Of a DNA stretch of 64,000 nt, positions 57,148 through 64,000 are shown in pieces. The first letter of the stretch is position 1, and every line of letters begins with the position of its first letter. The notes under the pieces were generated by a model, which saw only the letters and a program-made list of their open reading frames with translations, was not told the DNA's origin and did not search any database. Source of the DNA: Microbacterium sp. MF43 (GTDB taxonomy: Bacteria; Actinomycetota; Actinomycetes; Actinomycetales; Microbacteriaceae). The position numbers were made by a program, and so were the translations under genes. The DNA lies in contig NZ_JABBDY010000001.1 of the NCBI RefSeq assembly GCF_012847295.1, forward strand, positions 1-64,000, given 5' to 3'.

Positions 57148-58089
57148 ATGACTGTCACACCTCCGACGGTCGCCGCCGAGGAACCTCGGCGCGCCTACCG
57201 TCGCTTCCGCTCCATCCGCGGACGAGAGACCTGGGCCGGACTCGGGATGATGGCCCCCGCGGGCATCCTCCTCGTCCTGTTCCTGATCATCCCCGTGATC
57301 CTCGCGTTCACCCTGTCGTTCACCAACGCGCGGCTCATCTCGCCGAACCCGCCGCGCTTCGTGGGATTCGACAACTTCATCCGCGCCTTCACGGCCGATC
57401 CCGTCCTCATCCAATCCATCGGGAACACGGCGGTCTTCGCGCTGGTCGTCGTCCCCGTGCAAGCCGCCCTCGGCCTGCTCCTGGCCGTGCTGGTGAACCG
57501 GCGCATGCGCGGTGTCACCGCGTTCCGGGTGATCTTCTTCATCCCGGTCGTCACCTCGATCGTCGTGGTCTCGATCCTGTGGAAGTTCATGTACCAGGAC
57601 GACGGACTGATCAACTCGATGATCGACGCACTCACGTTCGGGCTGTGGTCGGGCGCGGACTGGCTGAACGACCCCCAGACGGCGCTGGGTGCCATCATCT
57701 TCATGTCCATCTGGCAGGCCGTCGGATTCCACATGATCATCTGGCTGTCGGGGCTGCAGACCATCCCCGAGGAGCTCTACGAAGCGGCGAAGATGGACGG
57801 CGCGAGCCCGTGGCGCCAGTTCACCAACGTCACCTGGCCGGGCCTGCGCCCGACGATGGTGTTCGTCCTCGTCACCATCACCATCGCCGCGCTCGGCCTG
57901 TTCGTCCAGGTGGACGTGATGACGCAGGGCGGGCCGGTGAACTCCACCTCGACGATCGTCTTCTACGCGGTGCGCAAGGGATACGAGCAGCAGGAGATCG
58001 GGTATGCCGCCGCGATCTCGCTCATCTTCTTCATCGCGGTGCTCATCGTCGCGCTCGTCCAGCGTCGGCTGACGCGAGAGAAGGACTGA
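57148..58089 (+). CDS. sugar ABC transporter permease (MalF-like)
   Basis: A 313-residue permease with six membrane segments, the first at about residues 32-55 (MMAPAGILLVLFLIIPVILAF). The EAA loop reads PEELYEAAKMDGASPWRQFTNVTWPGL near residues 208-232. GAGAGAG precedes ATG 57148. It is two bases from the second permease. Forms the transmembrane pore with the MalG-like partner; the ATPase must come from elsewhere. Confidence 0.92.
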   Translation: MTVTPPTVAAEEPRRAYRRFRSIRGRETWAGLGMMAPAGILLVLFLIIPVILAFTLSFTNARLISPNPPRFVGFDNFIRAFTADPVLIQSIGNTAVFALVVVPVQAALGLLLAVLVNRRMRGVTAFRVIFFIPVVTSIVVVSILWKFMYQDDGLINSMIDALTFGLWSGADWLNDPQTALGAIIFMSIWQAVGFHMIIWLSGLQTIPEELYEAAKMDGASPWRQFTNVTWPGLRPTMVFVLVTITIAALGLFVQVDVMTQGGPVNSTSTIVFYAVRKGYEQQEIGYAAAISLIFFIAVLIVALVQRRLTREKD

Positions 58090-58091
58090 CC

Positions 58092-59045
58092 ATGTCCGTC
58101 ACCAGAACGCTGACCACCGCCCCGCGCGATGCGCGACGCCGCGCGAAGATCACGCCGGAGTCGAGCGCGAAGGCCCAGCGCGTGCGCGGCAGGATCCTGC
58201 TGTACCTCGCGATGAGCCTGTTCGGGATCGTGTTCCTGTTCCCGCTCGTGTTCATGTTCGTGTCCAGTCTCAAGCCCGACAGCCAGATCCTGCAGGATGT
58301 CGACTCCGTCAACGCCTTCCTGCCCGTCGGCGACATCAGCCTCGACAACTACTTCGGCGTCTTCGACCGCGTCCCCGTCGCTCAGTTCCTGTTCAATTCG
58401 GTGCTCGTGACGGTGCTCACAGTCGGTCTGGGTCTCGTCGTCAACTCGATGGCCGGATTCGCCCTCTCGAGACTGGAGTGGAAGGGCCGCATCGTCGTGC
58501 TGGCCGTCATCATCGCCACGCTGATCGTGCCCTTCGAGACGATCGCGGTGCCGATGGTCTACTGGGTGGCGCAGCTGCCCACCCTGGTGCTCGAGGGCGG
58601 CGTGGTCAAGTACGACTTCGGCTGGCTCAACACCTACGAGGTCCAGATCGTGCCGTTCATCGCGAACGCGTTCTCGATCTTCCTGTTCACGCAGTACTTC
58701 TCGACGATCCCGAAGTCCCTCGACGAGGCAGCGCGCATCGACGGGGCCAGCTGGTTCACGATCTACCGGCGGATCCTGGTGCCGCTGTCGGGTCCGGCCT
58801 TCGCGACGGTGGCGATCCTCACCTTCCTGCCGGCTTGGAACCAGTACCTCTGGCCGCTCATGGTGGTGCAGAAGGAGGAGCTGCGGCCGGTCATGGTCGG
58901 GATGCAGTACTTCTTCCAGCTGAACACCGCATGGGGCGAGGTGATGGCCTACACATCGCTGATCACGCTCCCCGTCCTCATCGTGTTCCTCATCTTCCAG
59001 CGCGCGTTCGTCAGCAGCATCGCCGCCAGCGGGGTGAAGGGATGA
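58092..59045 (+). CDS. sugar ABC transporter permease (MalG-like)
   Basis: A 317-residue permease: a basic cytoplasmic tail of about 35 residues, then six membrane segments starting at LLYLAMSLFGIVFLFPLVFMF. The EAA loop is PKSLDEAARIDGASWFTIYRRILVPL near residues 210-235. The end AASGVKG is typical of this group. It overlaps the kinase start by 4 bp, so the kinase is coupled to the transporter. Confidence 0.92.
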   Translation: MSVTRTLTTAPRDARRRAKITPESSAKAQRVRGRILLYLAMSLFGIVFLFPLVFMFVSSLKPDSQILQDVDSVNAFLPVGDISLDNYFGVFDRVPVAQFLFNSVLVTVLTVGLGLVVNSMAGFALSRLEWKGRIVVLAVIIATLIVPFETIAVPMVYWVAQLPTLVLEGGVVKYDFGWLNTYEVQIVPFIANAFSIFLFTQYFSTIPKSLDEAARIDGASWFTIYRRILVPLSGPAFATVAILTFLPAWNQYLWPLMVVQKEELRPVMVGMQYFFQLNTAWGEVMAYTSLITLPVLIVFLIFQRAFVSSIAASGVKG

Positions 59046-59974
59046 CGGCGACGGATGCCTCGCGCATCGTCGTCATCGGCGAGGCTCTCGTGGACATCGT
59101 CCACCGTCGATCCGGTGTCGTCGACGAGGCGCCCGGAGGAAGTCCCGCCAACGTCGCGCTGACCCTCGGGCGTCTCGGGCGGCGCCCCGAGCTCATCACG
59201 CGCCTGGCCGACGACGAGCGCGGCGACCGGCTTCGGAACTGGCTCGAGGAGTCGGGGGTCACCGTCACGGCGGTGTCCGCGGCGCGGACCGCGACCGCGG
59301 TGGCACACCTCGACGACTCGGGTGCGGCGACCTACGAGTTCGACCTGGACTGGGGGCTCGACGGCATCGATGCCGCGGCACTGACGGATGCCCGGCTGAT
59401 CCACGTCGGGTCGGTCGGCGCGGTTCTCGAGCCGGGCGCATCGCAGCTGGCGTCGCTCGTTCGAGCGGCGCGGGATCGTGCGACGATCACCTACGATCCC
59501 AACATCCGCCCCGCGCTGGTGACCGACCCCGCCGCGGTGCGCCGCCGGGTGGACGAACTCGTCGGCCTCGCCGACGTCGTCAAGGCGAGCGACGAGGACA
59601 TCCGGTGGCTGCATCCGGGTCGGGATCTCGCCGACGTCGCGCGGGACTGGCACGTCCGCGGACCCGCGATCGTCGTGATCACGCGCGGCGCCGACGGGGC
59701 CCTCGTCCAGACGGCGGAAGGTCGCGTCGCGATCCCGGCCGAACGCACGCCGGTCGTCGACACGGTGGGAGCCGGCGACACCTTCATGGGTGCTCTCATC
59801 GACGGCCTGGTCGGACTCGGCGGATCCGGAGCGGCTCTGCGGCGGCCGGGTGGAGGCATCTCGGAGAGCGCCCTCGAATCGGTGCTCGTTCGCGCGGCGC
59901 ACGCAGCGGCGATCACGGTCTCGCGTCCCGGAGCAGACCCGCCGTCCGCTGCCGAGCTGGCGGCCGTGCACTGA
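59042..59974 (+). CDS. PfkB-family carbohydrate kinase, probable fructokinase
   Basis: A 310-residue ribokinase/PfkB-family kinase. Signature 1 is GEALVDIVHRRSG with EAPGGSPANVALTLGRLG (about residues 12-46). Signature 2 is DTVGAGDTFMGALIDGL near residue 240, with the catalytic Asp. GGSPANVA is the fructokinase-type variant. ATG 59042 overlaps the permease stop. It would phosphorylate the fructose released from the imported sugar by the GH32-like hydrolase encoded next. Confidence 0.9.
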   Translation: MTATDASRIVVIGEALVDIVHRRSGVVDEAPGGSPANVALTLGRLGRRPELITRLADDERGDRLRNWLEESGVTVTAVSAARTATAVAHLDDSGAATYEFDLDWGLDGIDAAALTDARLIHVGSVGAVLEPGASQLASLVRAARDRATITYDPNIRPALVTDPAAVRRRVDELVGLADVVKASDEDIRWLHPGRDLADVARDWHVRGPAIVVITRGADGALVQTAEGRVAIPAERTPVVDTVGAGDTFMGALIDGLVGLGGSGAALRRPGGGISESALESVLVRAAHAAAITVSRPGADPPSAAELAAVH

Positions 59975-60094
59975 CAGCGGCGCGCGACGCCTCACCGACT
60001 CACCCGCCGTTCGCGGCACGACCCTCGGCTCCGGCCCGAGCACACAGACCGACCCAGCGCGGAGGACCGCGCTGCTCACACGAAGGATCGCATC

Positions 60095-61051
60095 TTGTTC
60101 GACCTCCCCGGCTCCTGGGTATGGGACTTCTGGTTCGCTGACGACGGCGACCGGTATCACCTGTACTTCCTCTACGCCTCCCGCGCACTCCACGACCCCG
60201 ACGCCCGTCACTACCGCGCATCGATCGGGCACGCCGTCTCGACCGACCTGGTCGAATGGACCCAGGTCGCCGACGCGCTCGTGCGCAGCGACGCTCCCGC
60301 GTTCGACGACCTCGCCACCTGGACGGGTTCTGTGGTCCGGCATCCCGACGGCACGTGGTTCCTCTTCTACACCGGGTCGTCCCTCGCCCCCGATGGCAAG
60401 AACGTCCAGCGCATCGGGTACGCGACCTCGAACGACCTCGAGACCTGGACCAAGAGCGGCGGGCCGGTGCTGGAAGCGCGGGCACCCTGGTACGAGACCC
60501 TCGACAGCGGCGCATGGCACGACGAGGCCTTCCGAGACCCGTGGGTGTTCGCCGACCCCGACGGCGACGGCTGGCACATGCTCGTCACCGCCCGCGCGGC
60601 CCACGGGCCTGCGGACGGTCGCGGTGTGGTCGGTCACGCGTGGTCGTCGGACCTGCGCACGTGGGAGCTGCGGGAACCTCTGACGGCGCCGACCGCCAAC
60701 GGGTTCGGTCAGCTCGAGGTGACGCAGGTGGAGGTCGTCGACGGTCGACCGATCCTGATCTTCTCCTGTCTCGACGAGCACGCTGCGGCGGCGCGGAGAG
60801 GCCATGCAGGGGGCACGTGGGCGGTCCCCGCAGAGTCCCTGCTCGGTCCTTTCGACGTGGACGCCGCGTACCCGCTGACCGACGAGAGTCTCTACGTCGG
60901 CAGGCTCATCCAGCGCCGCTCCGATGGCCGATGGCTGCTGTTCGCCTTCCGCAACGCCGACGAGAAGGGCGCGTTCGTCGGTGGAGTGACGGACCCGATG
61001 CCCGTCGCGTGGGAGGGAGAGCGGCTCGTCGTCCGCCCTCGAGAAAACTGA
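60095..61051 (+). CDS. GH32-like beta-fructosidase, cytoplasmic
   Basis: A 318-residue five-bladed-propeller glycosidase. The N-terminus FDLPGSWVWDFWFADDGDRYHLYFLY gives the likely nucleophile Asp (WDFWF in place of the usual WMNDPNG), WTGSVVRHPDGTWFLFYTGS forms blade 2, FRDPWVFADPDGDGW near residue 146 is the RDP motif, and a Glu in QLEVTQVEV near 207 is the acid/base candidate. It has no signal peptide and lacks the C-terminal beta-sandwich of full GH32 enzymes. Start TTG 60095 follows AAGGATCGCATC. Last gene of the fructoside operon, 120 bp after the kinase. Confidence 0.78.
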   Translation: MFDLPGSWVWDFWFADDGDRYHLYFLYASRALHDPDARHYRASIGHAVSTDLVEWTQVADALVRSDAPAFDDLATWTGSVVRHPDGTWFLFYTGSSLAPDGKNVQRIGYATSNDLETWTKSGGPVLEARAPWYETLDSGAWHDEAFRDPWVFADPDGDGWHMLVTARAAHGPADGRGVVGHAWSSDLRTWELREPLTAPTANGFGQLEVTQVEVVDGRPILIFSCLDEHAAAARRGHAGGTWAVPAESLLGPFDVDAAYPLTDESLYVGRLIQRRSDGRWLLFAFRNADEKGAFVGGVTDPMPVAWEGERLVVRPREN

Positions 61052-61111
61052 TCGGCAAGGGTCCCAGCGACATCCCGGACGCTCTCTGGCGAGAAATCGC
61101 TCCCATCCGAA

Positions 61112-61150
61112 ATACCCCTGCGGGGTATCTTGTATACCCCCATAGGGTAT
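61112..61150. promoter_or_regulatory. two CsoR-type palindromes before the DHA2 exporter
   Basis: ATACCCCTGCGGGGTAT (61112-61128) and ATACCCCCATAGGGTAT (61134-61150) are two palindromes 5 bases apart. ATACCCC-N-GGGGTAT is the kind of operator bound by CsoR/RcnR-family metal or stress sensors. They lie 25 bases before the ATG at 61175. No CsoR gene is in the window. Confidence 0.7.
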
Positions 61151-61174
61151 CCGCCCGGAAAGAGAGAAGCGATC

Positions 61175-62605
61175 ATGTCAACATCACAACCGCCGGCCCG
61201 ACGCCGGTGGCTCGGCCTCGCGCTGATTGCTGCGGCGCAGTTCGTCGTCATCATGGACACCTCGATCATCGGTGTCGCTCTGCCCGACATGCAGGCAGAG
61301 CTCGGTTTCACGCCGGAGTCCTTGTCGTGGGTCTTCAACGCGTACGTCATCGCGTTCGGAGGGCTGCTGCTTCTGGGAGGTCGTCTTTCCGACCTCTTCG
61401 GAGCTCGGCGCATCTTCACCACCGGCTGGGTGGTGCTCGCCGCCGGGTCGGTGCTGGCCGGTGCTGCGGGCAGCGTCGGAGTGGAGCTGGCCGGACGCGC
61501 GGTGCAAGGAGCGGGCGCAGCCCTTATCGCCCCCGCCGCCCTGAGCCTCCTCGTCGCCCTCTTCGGCGGCACGAAGGATCTGCCCCGCGCGTTCGCCATC
61601 TACGGCGCCGCCGCCCCGATCGGCGGCACCGTGGGGGTCTTCCTCGGTGGGGTGCTCACCGAGTACGCGAGCTGGCCGTGGGTCTTCTACATCACCGTGC
61701 CGATCGCCGCGCTCGTCGTGATGCTCACTCCCGGGTCGTTGCCCCGGCTCGCCGGTCAGCGCGGGTCGGTGGATCTCGCGGGAGCGATCACCGGCACAGC
61801 CGGCCTGGCTGCCGTCGTGTACGGCGTCGTGCGCGTCCCCGAGGTCGGCTGGCTGGCAGTCGAGACGCTCGTCGCCCTGGGTGCCGGCATCCTGCTCCTC
61901 GTCGTGTTCATCGCCGTCCAGGCTCGCTCGCGGCAGCCCCTCGTCCGCCTGGGCATCTTCCGCGCTCCGCAGCTCGGTGCGGCCAACGTCGCACAGCTGC
62001 TGCTCGGTGCGGCGTGGGTGCCCATGTGGTTCTTCCTGAACCTGTACCTGCAGAACGTTCTCGGGGCGAGCGCCTTCGGCGCCGGTGCCGCCCTCCTGCC
62101 CATGACGATCCTGATCGTGCTCGGAATGACGCTCGTCGCACCGCGTCTGCTGGCGAAGTTCGGGCCGAAGCCTCTCGTGGTGGCCGGGTTCGGCTTCCTC
62201 GCGGCGGGTCTGGTCTGGCTCGCCTCGATCCGCCCCGACGGCAGCTTCGTCGTGGACGTGCTCCCGGCTTCGCTGATCGCCGCGTTCGGAATGGCGCTGG
62301 CCTTCGTCCCGTCGCTCGGCGTCGCGATCGGGGCGGCACGCCCCGAAGAGACCGGGATCGCCTCAGGACTGGTGAACACCAGCTACCAGATCGGCTCGGC
62401 GGTGGGTCTGGCCGGTGCCACCGTTCTCAGTTCGATGATCATCTCGGGCGGCGTCGAGCCGGCCGACCTGACGAACGGCTACTCGGGGGCGTTCATCGGC
62501 GCGGCGATCGTCGCCGCCCTCGGCGCCGCGATCGCGGCCGTGACGCTGCGTCGGTCGCAGCGGGCCGAGGTCGCCGACAGCGAGGAGCAAGCCGTGAAGG
62601 CCTGA
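61175..62605 (+). CDS. DHA2-type MFS exporter
   Basis: A 476-residue major-facilitator protein with 14 membrane segments, as in the DHA2 drug:proton antiporters. Segment 1 is WLGLALIAAAQFVVIMDTSIIGVALP, with the MDTSIIGVALP motif of DHA2 antiporters; motif A is GGRLSDLFGARR; and a motif C-like LAGAAGSVGVELAGRAVQG is present. ATG 61175 follows AGAGAGAAGC; the upstream in-frame start lies inside the operator and is unlikely. It is a single gene behind two CsoR-type sites, so it may be induced by a metal or reactive compound. Confidence 0.9.
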   Translation: MSTSQPPARRRWLGLALIAAAQFVVIMDTSIIGVALPDMQAELGFTPESLSWVFNAYVIAFGGLLLLGGRLSDLFGARRIFTTGWVVLAAGSVLAGAAGSVGVELAGRAVQGAGAALIAPAALSLLVALFGGTKDLPRAFAIYGAAAPIGGTVGVFLGGVLTEYASWPWVFYITVPIAALVVMLTPGSLPRLAGQRGSVDLAGAITGTAGLAAVVYGVVRVPEVGWLAVETLVALGAGILLLVVFIAVQARSRQPLVRLGIFRAPQLGAANVAQLLLGAAWVPMWFFLNLYLQNVLGASAFGAGAALLPMTILIVLGMTLVAPRLLAKFGPKPLVVAGFGFLAAGLVWLASIRPDGSFVVDVLPASLIAAFGMALAFVPSLGVAIGAARPEETGIASGLVNTSYQIGSAVGLAGATVLSSMIISGGVEPADLTNGYSGAFIGAAIVAALGAAIAAVTLRRSQRAEVADSEEQAVKA

Positions 62606-62664
62606 CGCCGAACTCGGCGACATCCGTTCGGACGGCGAGCGGAAGCGTGCGCGGCGCGCACGGA

Positions 62665-62707
62665 TCTGAAGGTGCGGAGCCCCGGCGTGGGCGGCCGCAC
62701 CTTCAGA
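62665..62707 (+). terminator. terminator after the DHA2 exporter gene
   Basis: TCTGAAGGTGCGG pairs perfectly with CCGCACCTTCAGA around 17 bases, 60 bases after the exporter stop and 15 bases before the convergent membrane-protein gene end. Few T follow, so it may serve both directions as a weak terminator. Confidence 0.7.
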
Positions 62708-62721
62708 TTGCCCCCGCTCGG

Positions 62722-63501
62722 TCAGCTCGGTGCGGTCGGCGGTGCCGCCGGCGCCGGCGAGACGGCCGGCTGCCGGCGCGCGCCGACGGCAAGCAGCACG
62801 GATCCCGCCACGATCGCGCCGAGGCTCCAGAGAAGCCCGATTCCGCCCGCGGCGAGCATCCCGGCCGTCGCCGGTCCGAGGAGGTCGCTTCGGACGCCGG
62901 CGCTCAGATCCACCTCGATGCCCATGCTCGCGTCCGCATTCATGACCACGATTCCCCAGTCTCCGGTCGTGAGCGGCCAGTCGATGTGCTGAGGACCGGT
63001 GCCGCTCGCGGACGTCACCCAGATCTCCTCTTCCTCAGGCGGCGAGGAAGGGGCGGTGCCGGGCACCTCGCGGTACTCGACGTCGAACGGCGCGCCCCGC
63101 AGCTCGTGCAGCTCGCTGTGCTGGACGCCGTCGAGGTAGGCATCGATGTCGTCCTGTCGCGCCACGCCGATGAACACCGCCCCGGATTGCGACGTCGCCG
63201 TCACACGGAGCGTGGCGAGATCGAAGGGAAGCGCGCGGACATCGCCGCCGATGCTCATCGGATCGTCGCGCTCGGTCGTGATGGCGTAGGAGTCGGTGGT
63301 GAAGGTGCGCTCGGGCGAGACGAGGAATCCTTCGTCATTCCGAAGTCCGCCGACCGCGGCCGTGGCGATTCCTCCGATGAGGATTCCTGCCGCGCCGAGT
63401 GAAGTGAGCAGCCCCAGCACGAGAAGGATGATTCCGCCGACGATCGCCGCCGTGCGACTGCCGTCCATCCGCTGGGCAGGGACCGGAGCAGGAGTGGTCA
63501 T
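62722..63501 (-). CDS. hypothetical membrane protein
   Basis: A 259-residue protein with two membrane segments, at residues about 17-40 (AAIVGGIILLVLGLLTSLGAAGIL) and about 215-240 (AAGGIGLLWSLGAIVAGSVLL), flanking an extracytoplasmic domain of about 170 residues with the sequence FDLATLRVTATSQSGAVFIGVARQDDIDAYLDGVQHSEL. The C-terminus is a Pro/Ala-rich tail. No catalytic motif. The pattern recurs in actinobacterial proteins of unknown function. ATG 63501 is at the start of a proline-rich N-tail. Convergent with the DHA2 exporter gene. Confidence 0.72.
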   Translation of the reverse strand: MTTPAPVPAQRMDGSRTAAIVGGIILLVLGLLTSLGAAGILIGGIATAAVGGLRNDEGFLVSPERTFTTDSYAITTERDDPMSIGGDVRALPFDLATLRVTATSQSGAVFIGVARQDDIDAYLDGVQHSELHELRGAPFDVEYREVPGTAPSSPPEEEEIWVTSASGTGPQHIDWPLTTGDWGIVVMNADASMGIEVDLSAGVRSDLLGPATAGMLAAGGIGLLWSLGAIVAGSVLLAVGARRQPAVSPAPAAPPTAPS

Positions 63502-63669
63502 GCCCCCACGTTCGCTCGTTCCGGCCGGGTGGCACAGTGCCGAAAGTCCCTTCGGACTCGCCTGATGCCGCCTGGGTGACAGAAGGAGCGCACGGACGTC
63601 GCCGTCAGCAGGCCGGGGCGGGTCTGCGACCGCGCGAGGGCGGCGGGACGCGCGGCGGCAGGAGCCCCA

Positions 63670-64000
63670 TCACGGCGTCGGCGCGGGGGCCGGAGACCAC
63701 CGCTCCAGCACCTGATGCGCGAAGCGCTCGCCGATCAGCCGCTGGACGTCGGGCCCGGGGTGCAGGTTGTCGGGCAGCGGCATCCGCCGGGCATCGAGGG
63801 CGCCGTACAGCGTGGATCCGTCGACGTAGTGGAGGTTCGGATCGCCTCCTCGCCTGCGTTCGACGATGTCGGCGAGTGCCGCGCGGATCGACCCCAGCGA
63901 GAGCTTGCCCAGGGCGACGTCGGCCTCGGTTCCCCCGGCGATCGACCACTCGTAGGGCCGCGTCGGATCCTGCACGGTCGGGCCGGCCGCGAGCTCGACG
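63670..64000 (-). CDS. SGNH/GDSL hydrolase, C-terminal part (runs off the right edge)
   Basis: About 110 C-terminal residues are present, reading ...VELAAGPTVQDPTRPYEWSI and so on. LPDNLHPGPDVQRLIGERFA contains the DxxHP-like block V (here Asp and His of the catalytic triad), and LHYVDGSTLYG precedes it, as in SGNH esterases. The N-terminal GDS block with the serine lies beyond 64000. The in-frame codon at 63973-63975 is valine (GTG) in the middle of the protein, not a true start. Likely a secreted or cytoplasmic esterase; substrate unknown. Confidence 0.75.
   Translation of the reverse strand, partial: VELAAGPTVQDPTRPYEWSIAGGTEADVALGKLSLGSIRAALADIVERRRGGDPNLHYVDGSTLYGALDARRMPLPDNLHPGPDVQRLIGERFAHQVLERWSPAPAPTP

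Noticed and set aside
60256-63402. 1048-codon open frame on the plus strand
   Set aside because: It runs across the hydrolase, exporter and membrane-protein genes in another frame, is arginine-rich and has no domain.
1-64000. CRISPR arrays, rRNA genes, replication origin
   Set aside because: No regularly spaced repeats, rRNA-like sequence or DnaA-box clusters were seen on reading both strands.

Overview
The window is GC-rich, uses GTG and TTG starts freely, and reads like an actinobacterial chromosome. The gene set (LtrA, class F sortase with a DUF4397 protein, CUT1 sugar transporters without their own ATPase, SipW-type signal peptidase, DHA2 exporter) suggests Microbacteriaceae, probably Microbacterium or a close relative. 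That assignment comes from gene content and codon style, not from a search.

Layout. (1) 1-5.7 kb is a mobile, damaged region: the right end of an IS3-family element that has cut the 3' end of a membrane-protein gene, two small regulators, a small multidrug export protein, a DrrA-like ATPase truncated at its C-terminus, and a 1.3-kb IS5-family element that carries a thioredoxin-like passenger gene between its inverted repeats. (2) 5.7-10.2 kb holds a LysR regulator divergent from a full-length bifunctional PutA for proline oxidation. (3) 10.3-26.4 kb is the most interesting block: an apparent catabolic regulon with two LacI repressors, five tandem-domain SnoaL/NTF2-like proteins in two subfamilies, a bicupin, an ornithine-cyclodeaminase-like protein, a histidinol-dehydrogenase-like enzyme, an SDR, an HpcH/HpaI aldolase and a MalEFG-type uptake system. 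Near-identical palindromes centred on ATACGYAT lie before its transcription units and tie them together. The substrate is unknown. (4) 26.5-27.7 kb holds an alpha/beta hydrolase and then two tRNA 3'-end remnants. The second remnant is followed by a tRNA-type terminator and looks like the right attachment site of an integrated island that would include regions 1-3.

(5) 27.9-43.4 kb looks like ordinary chromosome: LtrA, a MarR-controlled MMPL plus DrrAB-type exporter operon, a TetR/GAP-family pair, a coupled VOC/acyltransferase/amidase operon, DUF4397 plus class F sortase, a MacB-like exporter with TetR, and TerC behind a probable yybP-ykoY manganese riboswitch. (6) 43.6-51.5 kb is a peptide or amino-acid use locus: a polar amino-acid ABC transporter (its ATPase gene has a frameshift), an M20 peptidase, an RpiR regulator, a secreted cyanophycinase-like S51 peptidase and a PLP decarboxylase. 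Two of its promoters share a TAACGCRYATTACA element. (7) 51.6-54.4 kb is a TasA/camelysin-like surface-protein operon with its own SipW-type signal peptidase. (8) 54.6-61.1 kb is a LacI-controlled fructoside or fructan operon (binding protein, two permeases, PfkB kinase, GH32-like hydrolase). (9) 61.1-64 kb holds a DHA2 exporter behind two CsoR-type palindromes, a membrane protein, and the C-terminal end of an SGNH hydrolase.

No rRNA, complete tRNA, CRISPR array or integrase gene was found. Promoter and operator calls were made by eye.
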